Positions 1 to 13,603 are shown, counted from the stretch's first letter. The stretch is 64,000 bases of DNA from Drosophila miranda (GCF_003369915.1 NC_046678.1:1674001-1738000); one strand, 5' to 3'. Numbers and translations: made by a program. Notes: generated by a model from the sequence alone, not told the origin.

Positions 1-606
1 TCCGATATATTAGGAGTGTGGATACCAAATTTGGTTGCTCTAGCTTTTATAGTCTCTGAGATCTAGGCGCTAATGTTTTACTCTAAGCAAAGCCGGCTAT
101 GCTACGTGTGTGTTAGAGAGAGACAGGGCGAGAAAAAATGAAATTTTTTTCTTGATGCTGGCTATAATAATAATACGATCCAATTCAGATTCCGCTGTCT
201 TAAAGATATGGTCATTCTCTACAATTCTACGTTTTTGGTGTTCTCATATCTTTAAAATTGTGGATGCCACAGACTTTCGTCCTTTGTGGGGGCGGAAGTG
301 GGCGGGGCGAAGTTTTGAAATATTTTTGTAGCAGTGACATATCACAGAAGTCTGGATCCAAAACATCGTTGCTCTAGCTCTTATAGTCTTTGAGCACTAG
401 GCGCTGAAGGGGACGGACAGACGGACGGACGGACAGACGGACAGACAGACGGACAGACAGACATGGCTCAATCGACTCGGCTATTGATGCTGATCAAGAA
501 TATATATACTTTATGGGGTCGGAAACGATTCCTTCTGGACGTTACACACATCCACTTTTACCACAAATCTAATATACTCCAATATCATTTTGAGTATCGG
601 GTATAA
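1..606 (+). mobile_element. Interspersed repeat, DINE/Helitron-like, copy A
   Basis: The copy holds hallmarks of a common Drosophila interspersed repeat. These are a run of GACGGACA-type tandem units (about 412-463), then an ATGGCTCAATCGACTCGGCTA-like block, an AAGAATATATATACTTTATGGGGTCGGAAACG-like block (about 497-530), and an end near GAGTATCGGGTATAA (592-606). I recall this combination from DINE-1/INE-1-type non-autonomous Helitrons, so the family name is from memory; the homology to copies B and C is seen directly. The left end is cut by the window edge. No protein is encoded. Confidence 0.65.
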
Positions 607-1261
607 CAACAACGGACGGCGGTTATTGTAGTTCCAAAACAATGAGGAAATACGGAAACGACTACAATAGGCAGTTCTTAAGGGGCATGACAGAATGCAA
701 ACTCAGAGAGTACCCAGACTTATTCCCATACTTACATGTATGCATTAGAGAGTGTATGTTTGTGTATGTTTTTATTTCTTTGAAATATAGTTTTTATAAT
801 AGTACTACGTAATGTCCTTGCTAATACTAAACAAATCTATCATCTTTACCTAGTAGAAATATATTGCACATACGAGTATGTACGACAAAAGTACAGACGA
901 ACATCACATACCTCTAGATATTCTGCTCAAATATGTACATATGTATGTACATATGTATTCTAGAATCGCAATGTATAATAATTCAATATAATGTTTCAAT
1001 ACACAGCTCCCATATAACAACGAAGGGTAACGTTGTAAGCCAAGCAAAGGGCGCGGCTTTACTTTGTACCCGGCCCTTAGTCAGTTATAGTTTATGTAAT
1101 TTATACAATATATTTTATATGTCGATTGGTATCGCTGTTCTATAAAAAGGAACAAATTGATTTTTTTGAAAAAAAGAATTAATGAAAATCGGTCGAACAG
1201 TTTTGGAGATTTTTATATACCTAATAGATTTGATCTGTTTCCATTTTTCTTTACCTTTCTT

Positions 1262-1740
1262 TTTATTAGTATTGGCGTATATTAGATTTGTGGTAAAAGT
1301 GGATGTGTGTAACGTCCAGAAGGAATCGTTTCCGACCCCATAAAGTATATATATTCTTGATCAGCATCAATAGCCGAGTCGATTGAGCCCTGTCTGTCTG
1401 TCCGTCTGTCCGTCCGTCCGTCTGTCCGTCCGTCCGTCTGTCCGTCCCTATTAGCGCCTAGTGCTCAAAGACTATAAGAGCTAGAGCAACGATGTTTTGG
1501 ATCCAGACTTCTGTGATATGTGACTGCTACAAAAATATTTCAAAACTTCGCCCCGCCCACTTTCGCCCCCACAAAGGACGAAAATCTGTGGCATCCACAA
1601 TTTTTCTCGCCCTGTCTCTCTATAACACACACGTAGCATAGCCGGCTTTGCTTAGCGTAAAACATTAGCGCCTAGATCTCAGAGGCTATAAAAGCTAGAG
1701 CAACAACATTTTGATACACACTCCTGAGATATCATCGGAC
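1262..1740 (-). mobile_element. Interspersed repeat, DINE/Helitron-like, copy B (inverted)
   Basis: This is nearly the exact reverse complement of copy A, including the GTCCGTCTGTCCG run (about 1390-1446), the CCGACCCCATAAAGTATATAT block (about 1331-1352) and the CTTTGTGGGGG/GGCGGGGCGAAG blocks. Compared with A it lacks about 120 bp between the GAGAAAAA and ATTGTGGATGCC positions, so one copy has an internal deletion or the other an insertion. With copy A it forms a long inverted repeat around a spacer of about 655 bp. Confidence 0.65.
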
Positions 1741-2200
1741 CTTGACGAGTTTGTTTCAAAATTTCGCCACACCCCTGCTGGCTATAATAATAATCCGATC
1801 TGATCAAAATTCGGCAATCTGGTACTTATAGTCATTTTCTATGATTGTGAGTTTGTAATTTTTCTAAATCTTCAAAATTGTGGATGCCACAGATTTTCGT
1901 CTTTTGTGGGGGCGGAAAGGGGTGGGGCAAAGTTTTGAAATACTCTTGTAACAGTGACATATCACAGAAGTCTGGATACAAAATATCGTTGCTCTAGCTT
2001 TTATAGTTTCTGAGCACTAGGCACTCATAGGGGCGGACAGACGGACGGACGGACAGGCAGACATGGCTGAATCGACTCGGCTATCAAGAATATATATACT
2101 TTATGGGGCCGAAAATGCTTCCTTTTAGAAGTTACACACATCCACTTTCACCACAAATCTAATATACCCCTATACTAATTTTGAGTATCGGGTGTAAAAA
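1741..2200 (+). mobile_element. Interspersed repeat, DINE/Helitron-like, copy C
   Basis: A third, more diverged copy lies head-to-head with copy B. It shares the CTGGCTATAATAATAAT start block (about 1777-1794), CTTTTGTGGGGGCGG (about 1902-1916), the GACGGACGGACGGACAG run, the TATATATACTTTATGGGGCCGAAAATG block (about 2089-2115) and ends GAGTATCGGGTGTAA. No coding capacity is seen. Confidence 0.6.
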
Positions 2201-4780
2201 TGCTATTCTATTGTTGCCGACCACTGCTTTACACTGTGCGTATAGCGGAAACGCAAAAGCAGAGCAGTTAACCATCCTTACGAGGTGGCAAAAGTCACTT
2301 TTTGAGTGAGCTTTGGATACTTTGAATATATGGAATGAAAATATCGGGAATATCGAGATTATCGGACTTTCAGGTCGAATAAAAAGTAAACTATGTAACG
2401 CATGCTTTTATTTTTTGGTCTCTACTTTTAGGTGTATTCGGTGTCAGCATGGTTAAATCAAACAAAATTGGCGTGCTGGAAAAACTTATAAAGCAATTGC
2501 TCAAACTATCTATTTTTTTAAATTTTACAACATTGACTTGACTTGCAAAAATATCTCAAAGGCAATATGTCGCAATATATGTAATTAAGAGGTGACAGAG
2601 ACCGCCAATTCCTTCCTTGTAATAGTTATCCGATTTCGATGCGTTAGCGGATTAAAAGAGAATATCAATGTTTAAAAAGTGTGTCGTATCTATAAAAAGT
2701 CTTATATTGCATTTCTATGTATTATATCTGCAGTAGATTAATGTCTGTAACTTACCAATTCAATTAGTTGGTAACTGCATTTTTAGCCTTGCATTGCTCT
2801 GAAAGGAAAAAAGAATTGCTCAATTAGTATTAGAATAAATGTAAACAAGTTTCTTGTGTTCGAAATATTTCTTGCTAATTTTTTGAAACTCCGATTCTTA
2901 AAAAAAATTGCTATAGCTACTCGAAGTGTACAGGTAACGGGTATATATGTATGTATATGTTTAGTGCATATACATATTTAATAAATTACAATATTGAAAA
3001 TACGAGACAACTGAACACAAAAAATCAAAGAAATTTGTATCTTGGGTCTTGGGTATATGGTAAAATGTCAACTTTATTACACATTCGGGATGAAAGGGTA
3101 TGCGAAACTCTAGTTTTTGTCCAACAAGCACACCGTGCGACTGGACTGAAAACATTTCGTTTACTGAACCCTTTCTTCCTCTTCGCTCGTTTGGGTTAAT
3201 CTCCTTCTCTCTTTTGTCGAGCAGTAATTAATTATTGCATTCACGTAACTGGCTTTATTTTCTGTACATACATATGGACATGCATATGTAGTTACATTGC
3301 CGTTCATTTATTCGCCAACACAGTACGCATAAATGCTGACTTAGACATGAACTTGGCCACGCCACGGAACCTGATTTTCTGTTTGTATGCGCATGAGCAC
3401 AGCCCCCGCCGATCATTTAAAAAGTTCAATGCCCAAAAATTGTCGTCGATTTTTTTTACACACACAGCACATCACATCACACACAAAAGGTGTTGAACTA
3501 TTTCAAATGCGCAGAGCGGTGCGGCCCCTTCGATCTCGGCCCTCCAGACGGCACGTACGTTGCCAGTGACACCGACACCCATCCCATCGTAGTATCAATA
3601 TCTTTGGATACGATGCATCATCGATACTGTTTCAGCATTAAGCAACCAAAGCATAAAAAAGCTTTCATATCGTACGGAGTACGTATGGAGTATTATTTTC
3701 GACTGGTGCTTTCATCGCCATCTTAGTTTGGCCGATTTCGACCTTGCCAAAGGTTATGCTTGCTTTTATCACTACCATAGTCAGACAGCCTTCGACTTTC
3801 GTGCTCCTTCAAAATCTTCCCTACCTTTCCTTGGTATCCCGTATCTCTCCTCCGCTTCCGCCGCGTGCAAGGTTTGAAACCAATCTAACCTAATTGGCAG
3901 TATTGAAGATAATTGTTGTTAATTGGTATCCTTCTTCTCAAGTTTTCTCTAACCTGGCCATCAACGGGGGGGCATCATTAATACATACATATGTACATAT
4001 TGTATAGTACATACGCAGCAGATTTATATGTATGTGATGAAAAAATCACGCATGCGGAATATTTGTATTCCCATCCCAAAAAACGAAGAGTGTACAGATG
4101 AGATCCGTTCAGGTTCTGTCTTTTTCGGTTACGCTCCAAGCTCGAGATGCTGATCTCTATTCAGTTATTATCAGTTATTATCGCATCGCATTCACGCTCA
4201 ACCAGTAAACAGGTTCCAATTCCAATTAGCCCTAATATCTCTAGTTTCTTACCTTACCAATTAATATTGTTCATAGGACCTCTTCTTCTGTGATCTGGTC
4301 GGCTCCTTGTGATACCTTTTTTGATCGCACAGCACATAACAGTAGTAGAAGGTTTCGCTCCTTCCATGCGGCAGCCTGCTAATTGCGCGACACTGTGCTC
4401 AGCTTCCCAACTTTTGCACCCAAATTTGTACCTGTACCCGTACCCCCTTCTGGTTCAACTTAATACTAATTATGACCATGATTATTTTTTTCCCATTTTC
4501 TCTCTTTCGTCGTCGATTTGGACTCGGTAAACTTGTTTTGTTGGCTAACTGTTGGTTAGGTTGGTGTGTGTGTGTCAAGTGATGTGATTGCGGGCGATTC
4601 AAAAAGTAATTCAAAGAAGACGACTCCGAAAGCAATGTGAAAAATAAGAGGCGCATAAGCGCAGCGGAAGTTGTCGAGACGCTTTTTCACTCATAATTAA
4701 AAGAGATTATTGCTGAGGGGGGCTTCTCTTTTGAGCACATGCATGTGTGCCACAAAACTATCGAAAAACGTTCGTGAATT
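2201..4780. other. AT-rich non-genic stretch
   Basis: No open frame here has coding character. 2,650-3,250 is AT-rich; 3,380-4,640 is of more mixed composition, with short pyrimidine-rich tracts and a GGGGGGG run near 3,966. It could be intergenic, or intronic if the gene at 33 kb has a distal 5' exon. I see no splice pair or promoter I would defend. Confidence 0.4.
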
Positions 4781-4817
4781 ATGTATACTCTGATATTCAT
4801 AACCTGATCGTGGTATA

Positions 4818-5062
4818 ATACATATGTACATATATAATATGTACATATATAATATGTACATATATGTGCATATAAATATTCCGTCAAATCGCCAAAATTC
4901 CTCCAGGGTGAGGTATGAATCTATGCCAGTACTCGTGAAGAAAAATGGAAATAATCAAGCATTTCCAACTTCCAAATACATAAGTACATCCACTAACCAT
5001 ACAGTATGGTTACAGTATACAGTACAGTATACAGTATACTGTATGGTACAGTATGGTTGGTG
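4818..5062. repeat. Palindromic simple repeats (TATAATATGTACATA and ACAGTATAC arrays)
   Basis: Two short arrays lie close together. 4,818-4,875 repeats a TATAATATGTACATA unit about three times. 4,998-5,060 is built of CAGTATGG and ACAGTATAC units arranged so that the centre (about 5,012-5,045) is almost self-complementary and could form a cruciform or hairpin. Both are typical of dot-chromosome noncoding DNA. Confidence 0.6.
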
Positions 5063-5099
5063 GTACAACTAAGGCGCTTAGTGCATTCTTCTTTTTACT

Positions 5100-8000
5100 G
5101 CACGTCGAACAAGGGCATGTTTTGTTTCTGAAGTGTCCTGTCTATCGGTAGAAAGACTTTTGGCATTTCCGCAAAGTCCACCATGCCAAAAACATTAAAA
5201 GCTGACTTTTGTCTCGATATTATTTTCTAAATTTATTGAAGTTGTTAGTTTAATAGTATTAAATAAAAATAGGTAAACGTTAACTTTTGCATTATGTTTT
5301 TGAATGTGTATCTCCTTTTATCTCCTATATGAAAAATTATTCTTGATAAAAGATTTTTCTCAAAGTTTAATTAAGATATTGAACTATCTTAAAAATCACA
5401 AAAATTTGCCCAATCTTGGCTAATGGTAGATATTTTAAATTTTTAACAGTAAAGTTTACTACAGTACATTTAATAACTTTGAAAATTAACGCTCAATACT
5501 TCATATATATGCACAAAAGATGTTATACAGATAGTGTAAGCCTGAATTTTTGTAATTTTGTATCCCAACCTCATAAAAAACTTTTGTTTTTTTTTTAACG
5601 TAACGTCAGTTTATTTTTTTTCCCTTTAAAACCGTGCGTTTGATCATTTTGTTGGTTAATATATTGCATATATTGTCTTTGACTTTTTCATTATTATTTT
5701 TTAACATTTAACGTAACGATAGAACATCATACACATCTACGCAGATACTTTTGTAGTACAAATATTACATTTATTCAGTGTTCAAAAAAATATTTATGCA
5801 ACCTCTTATCTTTCTATGAAATTCTGTATGAAAAGAAGTTTAGCTTTAATATTTGAGAGATTCATTTCTTACTTCCACTCCAAATTATTGAGATGGCGTA
5901 AGCCGTGGCCGGACTGCCAGTGGTTAAGGAGTTCACTAGCCCCAACGATATCTAACATACATACACAAACACATACACACACACACACAGACAATTTTCT
6001 TCCAGGTCGCGCTGTACATTCTCATATGCCTTTGTTTATATGCTTCAAGTGGGAGAGGAAGAGGATAATAATGATTCGCCAATTTAATAATAATTTCTCT
6101 AATAATTATACAGTAACTATAATTATGGTCACATTAAAATACGAAGTTCGTTGAAAATTTTAATTTCGACACATTTTTGGGATGGTGTTTTTTTAGCCCT
6201 TTCTTCTTACCACTAGACGAGCAGTCGACGAGCCGAGCTAATTCCATGATCAGAACCACATATATAATTGCTCTGAACTCAAAAAACCGCCATTACTCAG
6301 AAGCGGAGCCGTGAAATGTACCAGCGAAATATTTGATTACCCAAGTAGTTTGATATCCGTTGCAAATTGTCATTGGTATCTTAGCTACAAATGTATGTAT
6401 TTACATACCATATTATATTAATACTGGCACGATATAGTAGTAGGAATTGTTTTGGACTTCATAACTACACATCCATACATACATATGTATGTATATCGAC
6501 ATAGTTCGTCTACTGGTGATGAATATATTTACGTCTACCTAATTAAAACTACAGATTTATTTATCGTTCAGTTGATATCTCACAGATTAATAACCAGTGG
6601 ACGCAGTCATGGTCTTCTATTGCCCAGCCAATGACAACTGTCTGCGACTCCTTTTCTGCCTTACCCACCTCTCCTCTCGAAGATTCTGTCATCGCCCAAT
6701 TAAACCCTAAAATCCATACAGAGGGTGGTTGCTCGTGACGACAACAGCACGTCGATTAATTAGTGACAATTTTTTGGGGTACACGAGTGCGATCAAAGCG
6801 TCCCGTTCTTGTCATTGGCTACGGCCTAGTTCTAACTCCCATCTTGGGGATGCTATATACATATGTACGTGGCGCAAGTACATATCTACATAAATATCTA
6901 TGTACATATGTATGTAGGGATTTTCATATAAAATTGTGTATGAACATAAATATGTATTTGTAGTGGTATTCGTGCATACTATGTAAGTATGTACATTTTA
7001 TGTGACACAAATTTGCATTATATTTAATGGAGTCAAGTGTATCTTTGGAAAATGTTATTGGTTAAAATCATTTTGAACCTGGTTTTCTATTGTAAATATA
7101 CCCAGGGATGGGTCTCTTTTAATTTTACGGAGCTTGTCATCCAAAACGAACCGTATATGCCCTCATAAAAAATATGAAATAAATACTTCAAGAAAACTAA
7201 AAGTATATTTATACTAGCAGGTAAGCCTCCTTCGTTTCTGCGCCAATCCCCGGCTCACTCGCTTCGCTCGCTTGCGCCGATATAAATAAAATACCTAACA
7301 ACCGACGACGACCCATATAACGATATAATAGAGAGATGTACATTACATTCATATATTCATGTATGTATATACATATATATCGATGTATGTAATTTTCTCG
7401 CACCCTTTTATGTGATACTGCCTCCTTTGCGTGGCAAACATCTTGTCGAAGCCAAAATAACTTTTTTATACAGTTATTATTTTCTTCTTAAAATTGTACA
7501 GTCGATTCTGGTTTTTCTAAACTCAAATTTTAACCACCTCACCGCCATATGTTTCGTCGTTTGGCCTTTGACATTGCAGGCTAGAAAACATATGGCCATT
7601 GAAAAAATCTGCATCTAAATATGCACATATGTATGTACATATTTTTAGATGTTTCCAAATATATATACTACATACATATTGTATGTACTTCCCATGCTTA
7701 GTAATCGCTTCTCGAACTACTATCGAATCGAACAATATTCAACAAGGTAAACTTTAGCTATGCGTCGTGTCGGCTGGGTGTGTTTTCGTGTTAAAGGCCT
7801 TTTGGGGTGACAGATACTTTGAAAGAAAAATAATACAAAAAGGGAAACGCAACCTTTATTGACCGTAAAGATAAAAGCAAGCACTAACATAACGAAATGA
7901 GGAGTAGGTGTCAAAATACACTCACATGACTACACACACATACACAAAAAAGCACAAACACGAACCAAACAAGCTGTGGTCAACACATCCTCACATGTAG

Positions 8001-8680
8001 TACGTACAAGACTCTGCAACAATTTGACCCACTCACCACACGCGCCGCACGCTATTTGCCACTCACGTGAGTTGGTGTCCCACCTGACGCGCTCGCCAAG
8101 GGCCATGGCCCGCCGGACAGATGGACTCGTAGATGTTCTTGTAGTTAAATCCAAGCCCAAATGGAGTAGCCCGTATGTACAAGTTAGTAAGCAGGACAAT
8201 CGCCAAGAACAGAACCCACGTACCGGATAGATATGTACATACTTATGTGCAAAAAAATCGAGTCGCTGTGAATCAATTTATATCCGTTATAAGCATTCGT
8301 TTTGTCGTTTGGGCTGAACAGCACAGTGTACATTTAAACACAACCGATATCTACTAAACGAAATCAGATCGCAGTGGGAACTGAACAACTAAGAACCATT
8401 TTAGTATGCATTCGATCAAATTGGTTATTAAGTGATTTGAATGTGAATGTTGAAAGAATGATAGAGTCGGAGCAGGTGATCTAAAATTCGATTTTGACGA
8501 AGAATGAGACTGATTTTTGTGCCTACTGTGCTGTTGGTGCATTTTGGATCCGTCCTGTGGAATAATTGAGTATCCACGAGTATAACCTTCTTCGAGCGAA
8601 TTCAGAGCTGGCTGGCCCAGCCCCAGCCCGGTACTCTGCACCAATTAAAATACTCGGAATGCTTATGATATAGGAACGTT
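5100..8680. other. Non-genic stretch with simple-sequence islands
   Basis: I find no gene here. 5,150-5,830 is very AT-rich. 5,957-5,990 is a CA-rich tract. 6,840-6,990 and 7,320-7,400 are rich in TACATATGTA/CATGTATGTATAC. A GC-richer island at about 8,020-8,200 is open on both strands, but its translation resembles no family I know. It could be a conserved noncoding element or a lone exon. Confidence 0.35.
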
Positions 8681-8689
8681 AATTAAAGC

Positions 8690-9228
8690 AGTCGCCGAGG
8701 GGAGTGAAGCTCGGAAAGGGGGGAGGGCGCGGGCGCACTCAGCGCTCATTTAAACGACCAATCAGAAGATGCTCTGTGTAGACCCCAAAGACCGTCCGTG
8801 CTGGTGTGCGAAATATTCAACGCACATCGCAAAAAGCTACTCACACACACACACCTACGCTCTGGCTCTGACTCTGAGTGCGATTTATGTGCCACTTTCT
8901 GAGCACAAGTTCGAGTGGGTGAGAGATGATGGGTTGGGGATGGCTGGCTAACTACAATCTGTATAAATGTATATACATATATACAGAGAGGGAGAGAACG
9001 AGAGAACGAGAGAGAGGAGAGGAGCGAAACCATGTGTACATTCATACATATGTACAGATTTATATGTGTGCATGTGTGTTGCATATGAAGATAGGAACGA
9101 GCGCGCACACAAAGCTCAACATATGTGTGTATGCATTCACGTTCATATTCGCTTAGAGTACGCTTAATGGCTGGCAATTATGGACATACATGTGTAGGTA
9201 TATGTATACATACATATATGCATAAATA

Positions 9229-9261
<33 letters not shown>

Positions 9262-10830
9262 TATTTATGTACGATATGCAGATTTTGTATCGCCAGCCAG
9301 ACCGTCTGAGTCGAAGCCGAAGAGTCCATTTTTATGCCACGCCTATCCAGCGCAGAGCAGAGCACAGCATCAGCACCACTCATTGACGCGCACAATGTTC
9401 AGGATTAGGATGGGGTTTAAGGTTTAGGGTTTAGGGTTACAGAGCAGTGGTAATGAACGTCATAAGCGAGCTAGTGCGAGTGCGAGTGCGAGAGCAAAAC
9501 GGAAAGCTACGGCAGGGCAGTATCATCAGCATTCAACAAAAAACAATGAGCACAACTAAATCATTGCCACCCATACTCCATCTCGTTCACGCCCATTTAA
9601 CTGGTTGTGCTTCCCCCCATATATACATATGTATGTATGCATGTTCGACTGCACTCACACAATAGACAGAACGAGACAGAGAGAGTGTAACAATTGAGAG
9701 ACAGAGCGGCTCAGTGAAACTGAGAAAGAGGCTGAACTGGCGACAGAAAGCGAGATGAAAGAGCAGCAGAGCGGCTAAAAAAGAGAGAATTTTAATTTAA
9801 TTAGTATTTAACAAATTCAAAAGAGCAGACACAGTGGTACCAAGAAAGAGAACGGAGCGGAAGAGAGCAAAGGTAACTTCATCATTGTCAATGAGAGAGC
9901 TCTTCGGCTCTCTCTCTCCCTTCTCATAAAATCAGTTTTGCCGACTGAGAAATTCGCAATTCTCGTACCAGCAACAACAAAACGAAAACAGGTTCCCCCC
10001 TCACCCAACGACAATGCTAGCCTTCGGTGACAGAGGTGGGACTAAGGGTTCGTTCGGTTCTTGTATTGTTTTCGTACCCCTTTCGTTGAGTGTGCGTGCG
10101 TGTCTGTAGTGTGAGTGTGCACACAATTACAGTTTACAGTACACACACACGCTCGTCTATCAGCGGCTGAGAGCTGGGAGATGAAAGGAGACAATGTGGC
10201 GGCCCATCGAGACCGACCCCAACATCGTTCGTTCATTTTCGTCTTCACGCCACGCTCCCCTTCTCCACACATCACACCAACACGAACGCCAACGACCATA
10301 GAGAGTGCGACTACAAATATAATGTAAATAAATAATTTATACATAATGCTCTGACTGCGCTTAGCTTTCTTGCTGCTGTGTCCCTTTCGCGCATGTTTCC
10401 GTCGTACTCTTCGTCTCTTATGGCAACGCAGTAAAGCAAAACGCTCAGACTTGTGGGTGTTGGTGTTTCGTGCCGTGACTGTGGGCTGTGGGCTGTGGGA
10501 GCGAGACAGACTGAATGGAGGGGCAAATAAGACAGTCAGCCCCACGCTCCTCGGTACGCGGGGCAGCGAGCTCAAGCTTGAGAAGCGGCGGGAAGGTTGA
10601 GTACACAATTACTCGAACATCGCGTCTAGTCTGGTCTGTCGACGTCTCGCAGGACATTTCTTGTTCTCTTTTTTGCAATATTTCCCTCATACTTTGCTAC
10701 TTACAGATTTTTTCCTCTTTCCCACAGTTTTTTGTCTCGTTTCAAAACAAAACCACCCTCTCCTTCGTATTCTACTTTGTATGTATGTGTGTGTGTGTGT
10801 GTGTGTTTGAGTTTTAAAATTTTTATTTTT
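8690..10830. promoter_or_regulatory. Purine-rich, GC-elevated promoter-like region
   Basis: The stretch has several properties of Drosophila upstream regions. There is a GC-rich block with a CCAAT box on the plus strand (8,695-8,770), GAGA-type tracts (8,980-9,025; 9,665-9,790; 9,890-9,920), GC-rich leader-like sequence (10,480-10,620) and pyrimidine tracts. An (AT) run covers about 9,231-9,259 and a (TG) run about 10,784-10,806. Long open frames on the minus strand here are low complexity and I do not regard them as genes. A distal promoter for the downstream kinase gene is possible but unproved. Confidence 0.3.
9402..9439 (+). repeat. Short TTTAGGG-like tandem tract
   Basis: GGATTAGGATGGGG is followed by GGTTTAA, GGTTTAG, GGTTTAG and GGTTAC, so about three tandem copies of a telomere-type TTTAGGG heptamer lie in the interior. 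Drosophila telomeres do not use this repeat, so this is most simply a chance G-rich microsatellite. Confidence 0.5.
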
Positions 10831-13160
10831 TATTAATTTTCGGTTGGCAATCCTTGGACTATGTAGAAAATATTTTAATATTGTTAATAATCCCTTTCTA
10901 AAATAATAATATACTAATATATAATATACTTACTAACGATTTCCTCATAACCATATTACAATTCCCATATACATATGTATGTCTACATATGTATATATGT
11001 AGATACATATGGTCATTTACATACATATGTACATATTTTTGTACATACATTAAGTGAAGATCGGTATATTCCTATAGGGCGTCTGTGCTTCAACCCTCAG
11101 CCCTCATCCTCCCGACCCCACAATTAGACATCCATCCAACGTCAGAGCACCCCCGCTCCCCCCACGCAGCAGTTTACCATTCTAAAAATCTGATGCGAGG
11201 TCTCGCGAAGACGAACCCAGATGCCGATCCACATCCACCAGCCACACCATACCGCAGCAAGCAGCATTCATTTGCATGTACAGCAACCACCTCAGTCACC
11301 CCCATTATACACACACACAAATTCACAGCGAGTAACAGTTACTTGAACGGCCAAACATACATACATTCATACACACGTACACATGTACATACGGAGCAGA
11401 AATTTCGTTTCTTGTTTATTGTATATTTCAGAGTCGTTTTTTATTTTAATTTCGTTGCTCGGCGTTATCGATTTTTGCCGTTGCTATTCGCCTTCCTTCC
11501 TTCTAGATTTTGGGCATGGGCGATAGGGCCCGGCAGTGGGTAAGTTGTGGGGTGGTGTTGGGGGTGGCGTAACAGAGAACCTGGTTGAGGGAGGGTTGAG
11601 GATGATTTTCCATACATACATATGTATAAGTATTCATACTCGCATATGTATCATATGTACATGCATATTCTTATGTACATGCATGTCGCAGAAATAAAGA
11701 CAATTAGTAGGAGCTAGATCTAAACAGGATTTACATACATACATATATACAATGCATGCCCAATCTGTATGTGCAAATATGTATGCATGCATAAATATGT
11801 ACACTTATTGGCAAAATGAATAATGAAGGACGTTGTAGGGCGATGAAAATTCACGATGTACGTATGTTTAATACGAGAGTTTGTACATATGTATATTTAC
11901 TATGTGCCGTCGCGAGCAGAGTCACATAAGAAAACTCTCATTTAATTGGTCCTACTACAACCACACAGAGGCATATGTACTTTAGATAATACATATTTTT
12001 ATGTGTGTGAAAAGAGTCTCTGTCTCTGTTTGACAAAACGAATGAAAGAGACAGGAAAGCCCATAGAGTTTGCGTTACATACATATGTACGTGTGTGAAA
12101 ATATCTGTGGTGTATGTGTCTGCTTAATTGGTTGGATTTGTAATTAACATTTTGCCGAGCAAAGCGGCGATTCCTCCCCTTTGCATGTAATGTGGGGTGG
12201 GTGGACTGGCCACGCTAACGAATCACGTATTCCGAGCCGACCCCCAGCCAGTAATAACAACGCCAACGAATGGGGTGTGGTGTACTGGGTGGGGGAGTAC
12301 TAAAGTCAGCAATTAACTCTACTCTACTCATCACACTCACACTGCACACCACCACCAGTACACAGCAAAAGAAGTGACAGACGTTTATTTTGGTGGAAAA
12401 GCACAGGAGAAACCCAATGATAGCAGCCACACACAATACTGATGGGAAGGAAGGGGATGGGATGCGGTGGATAGCATAGCAGGTGTGGAGGAGAAGATGA
12501 GGACCGACCAATCATGTCGCGCGTTGGTGGTTGTCGCGCACTGTTGCTTTACTCTTCTGTTTCTGATGCTTTCTCGGCTCTGACAAGCAGCATCTGAGAT
12601 TGAGAATGAGAATATGAAAGAGAAGGAGAAGGAGAAAGAGAAAAAGCAGCGAACTAAGCTCGTTTCGCTGTCGTCATTGTTTTTGCCTTTGCTTAATTAC
12701 TCGGCCGAGCAAGTTCGGATCGGTTCGGTTCGCTTCGTTTCGACAACCGAACCGGGCTGAATTGTCATTGGCTAATTAGAGTTCTGCTCCTGCTAATTAC
12801 GTGAGGTCAGACGGTCGTCATCCATCGCAATCAAAGTTCTTTTAATTGGTGAGGAGCAATTGAAACGGTGCAAAAAAAACATCCGAGAGAATAACATAAC
12901 TCACCTGCTGTCCTTGGGGTACGTACGTGCGTACGTTACGCTAGCGAACGGGTTGTCAGCTGTTCTGATTCTCTTAGTCTTTCCTCCAGCACCTAGGCGT
13001 TAAAAAGGCATTGCGCAGCATTGCCGATTCGTTTCGATTCGATGTGTTTTTAATATTGTTGATTCTCGTGTGAATTTCGAATTGGATTTGTTTTGAGAGG
13101 GTGTGTTGGGGCATTGGTTACATCGACAGTTAGTGGTTTTTACGTAGTCGTACTATTTTT
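10831..13160. other. Non-genic stretch
   Basis: It contains AT-rich sequence, many TACATATGTA palindromes (10,970-11,060; 11,605-11,670; 11,730-11,810), a purine tract of GAGAAGGAGAAGG units (12,600-12,650) and a short CGTACG cluster (12,918-12,945). A strong donor-like CAGTGG/GTAAGT sits at about 11,535-11,545. The frame open across 11,085-11,543 translates to low-complexity sequence and is not supported as coding. Confidence 0.35.
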
Positions 13161-13196
13161 GTACTATTTTATGTTATGCTTAATATTATAGGAACT

Positions 13197-13556
13197 TTTG
13201 AATCGAGCGTATGTAGGCGTGGACGAGTTTGTAGATTGGCCTGCAGCACCTGGGGATGGTTCAGTTAACAAATCTATATGTATCGCTCCTTGTCCGGTCG
13301 AAACAATAACACAATACAACAATACTATATACATATGTACATACATATGTACATACAATATGTACGGAACAACAGCAGGTTGGGAACGATCTTTTCTGCG
13401 AATAAAGGAGGGTGGGAAGGGAGGTGGGAAGGCAGGGAATGGAAGAGACAGGATATTGCAGCAGGACATTAGGGGAGAGATCGCCACACAGCGACAACCC
13501 AAAACAGGATCCGAAATTCATGTGATTGAGGGTGTAATTTCCGTGACCAGCGACAG
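13197..13556 (+). other. Candidate noncoding or 5' exon (speculative)
   Basis: An acceptor-like TTAATATTATAG precedes position 13,190 and a good donor, GACAG/GTAAGA, follows 13,556. A second donor, GCAG/GTGAGC, lies at 13,576. The interval is open in one frame for 120 codons, beginning NRAYVGVDEFVDWPAAPGD, but it is interrupted by a TACATATGTA microsatellite that translates to a low-complexity stretch. This argues against conserved coding. An untranslated 5' exon, or chance, are the alternatives. Confidence 0.2.
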
Positions 13557-13603
13557 GTAAGAGGGAACAGGCGGCAGGTGAGCGACCTGCTGTTGCCAAT
13601 CGA

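Noticed and set aside
8020..8200. GC-richer patch open on both strands
   Set aside because: Neither translation matches anything I know, and the flanking splice sites are poor. Left as unassigned noncoding.
10042..10608. 188-codon minus-strand open frame
   Set aside because: Its translation is low complexity (Ser/Arg/Thr-rich), other frames are open too, and there is no splice or domain support. It is best read as GC-elevated, purine-rich noncoding DNA.
11085..11543. 152-codon plus-strand open frame
   Set aside because: It is His/Thr/Pro-rich from CA repeats and ends in Phe-rich sequence from T tracts. No family resemblance.
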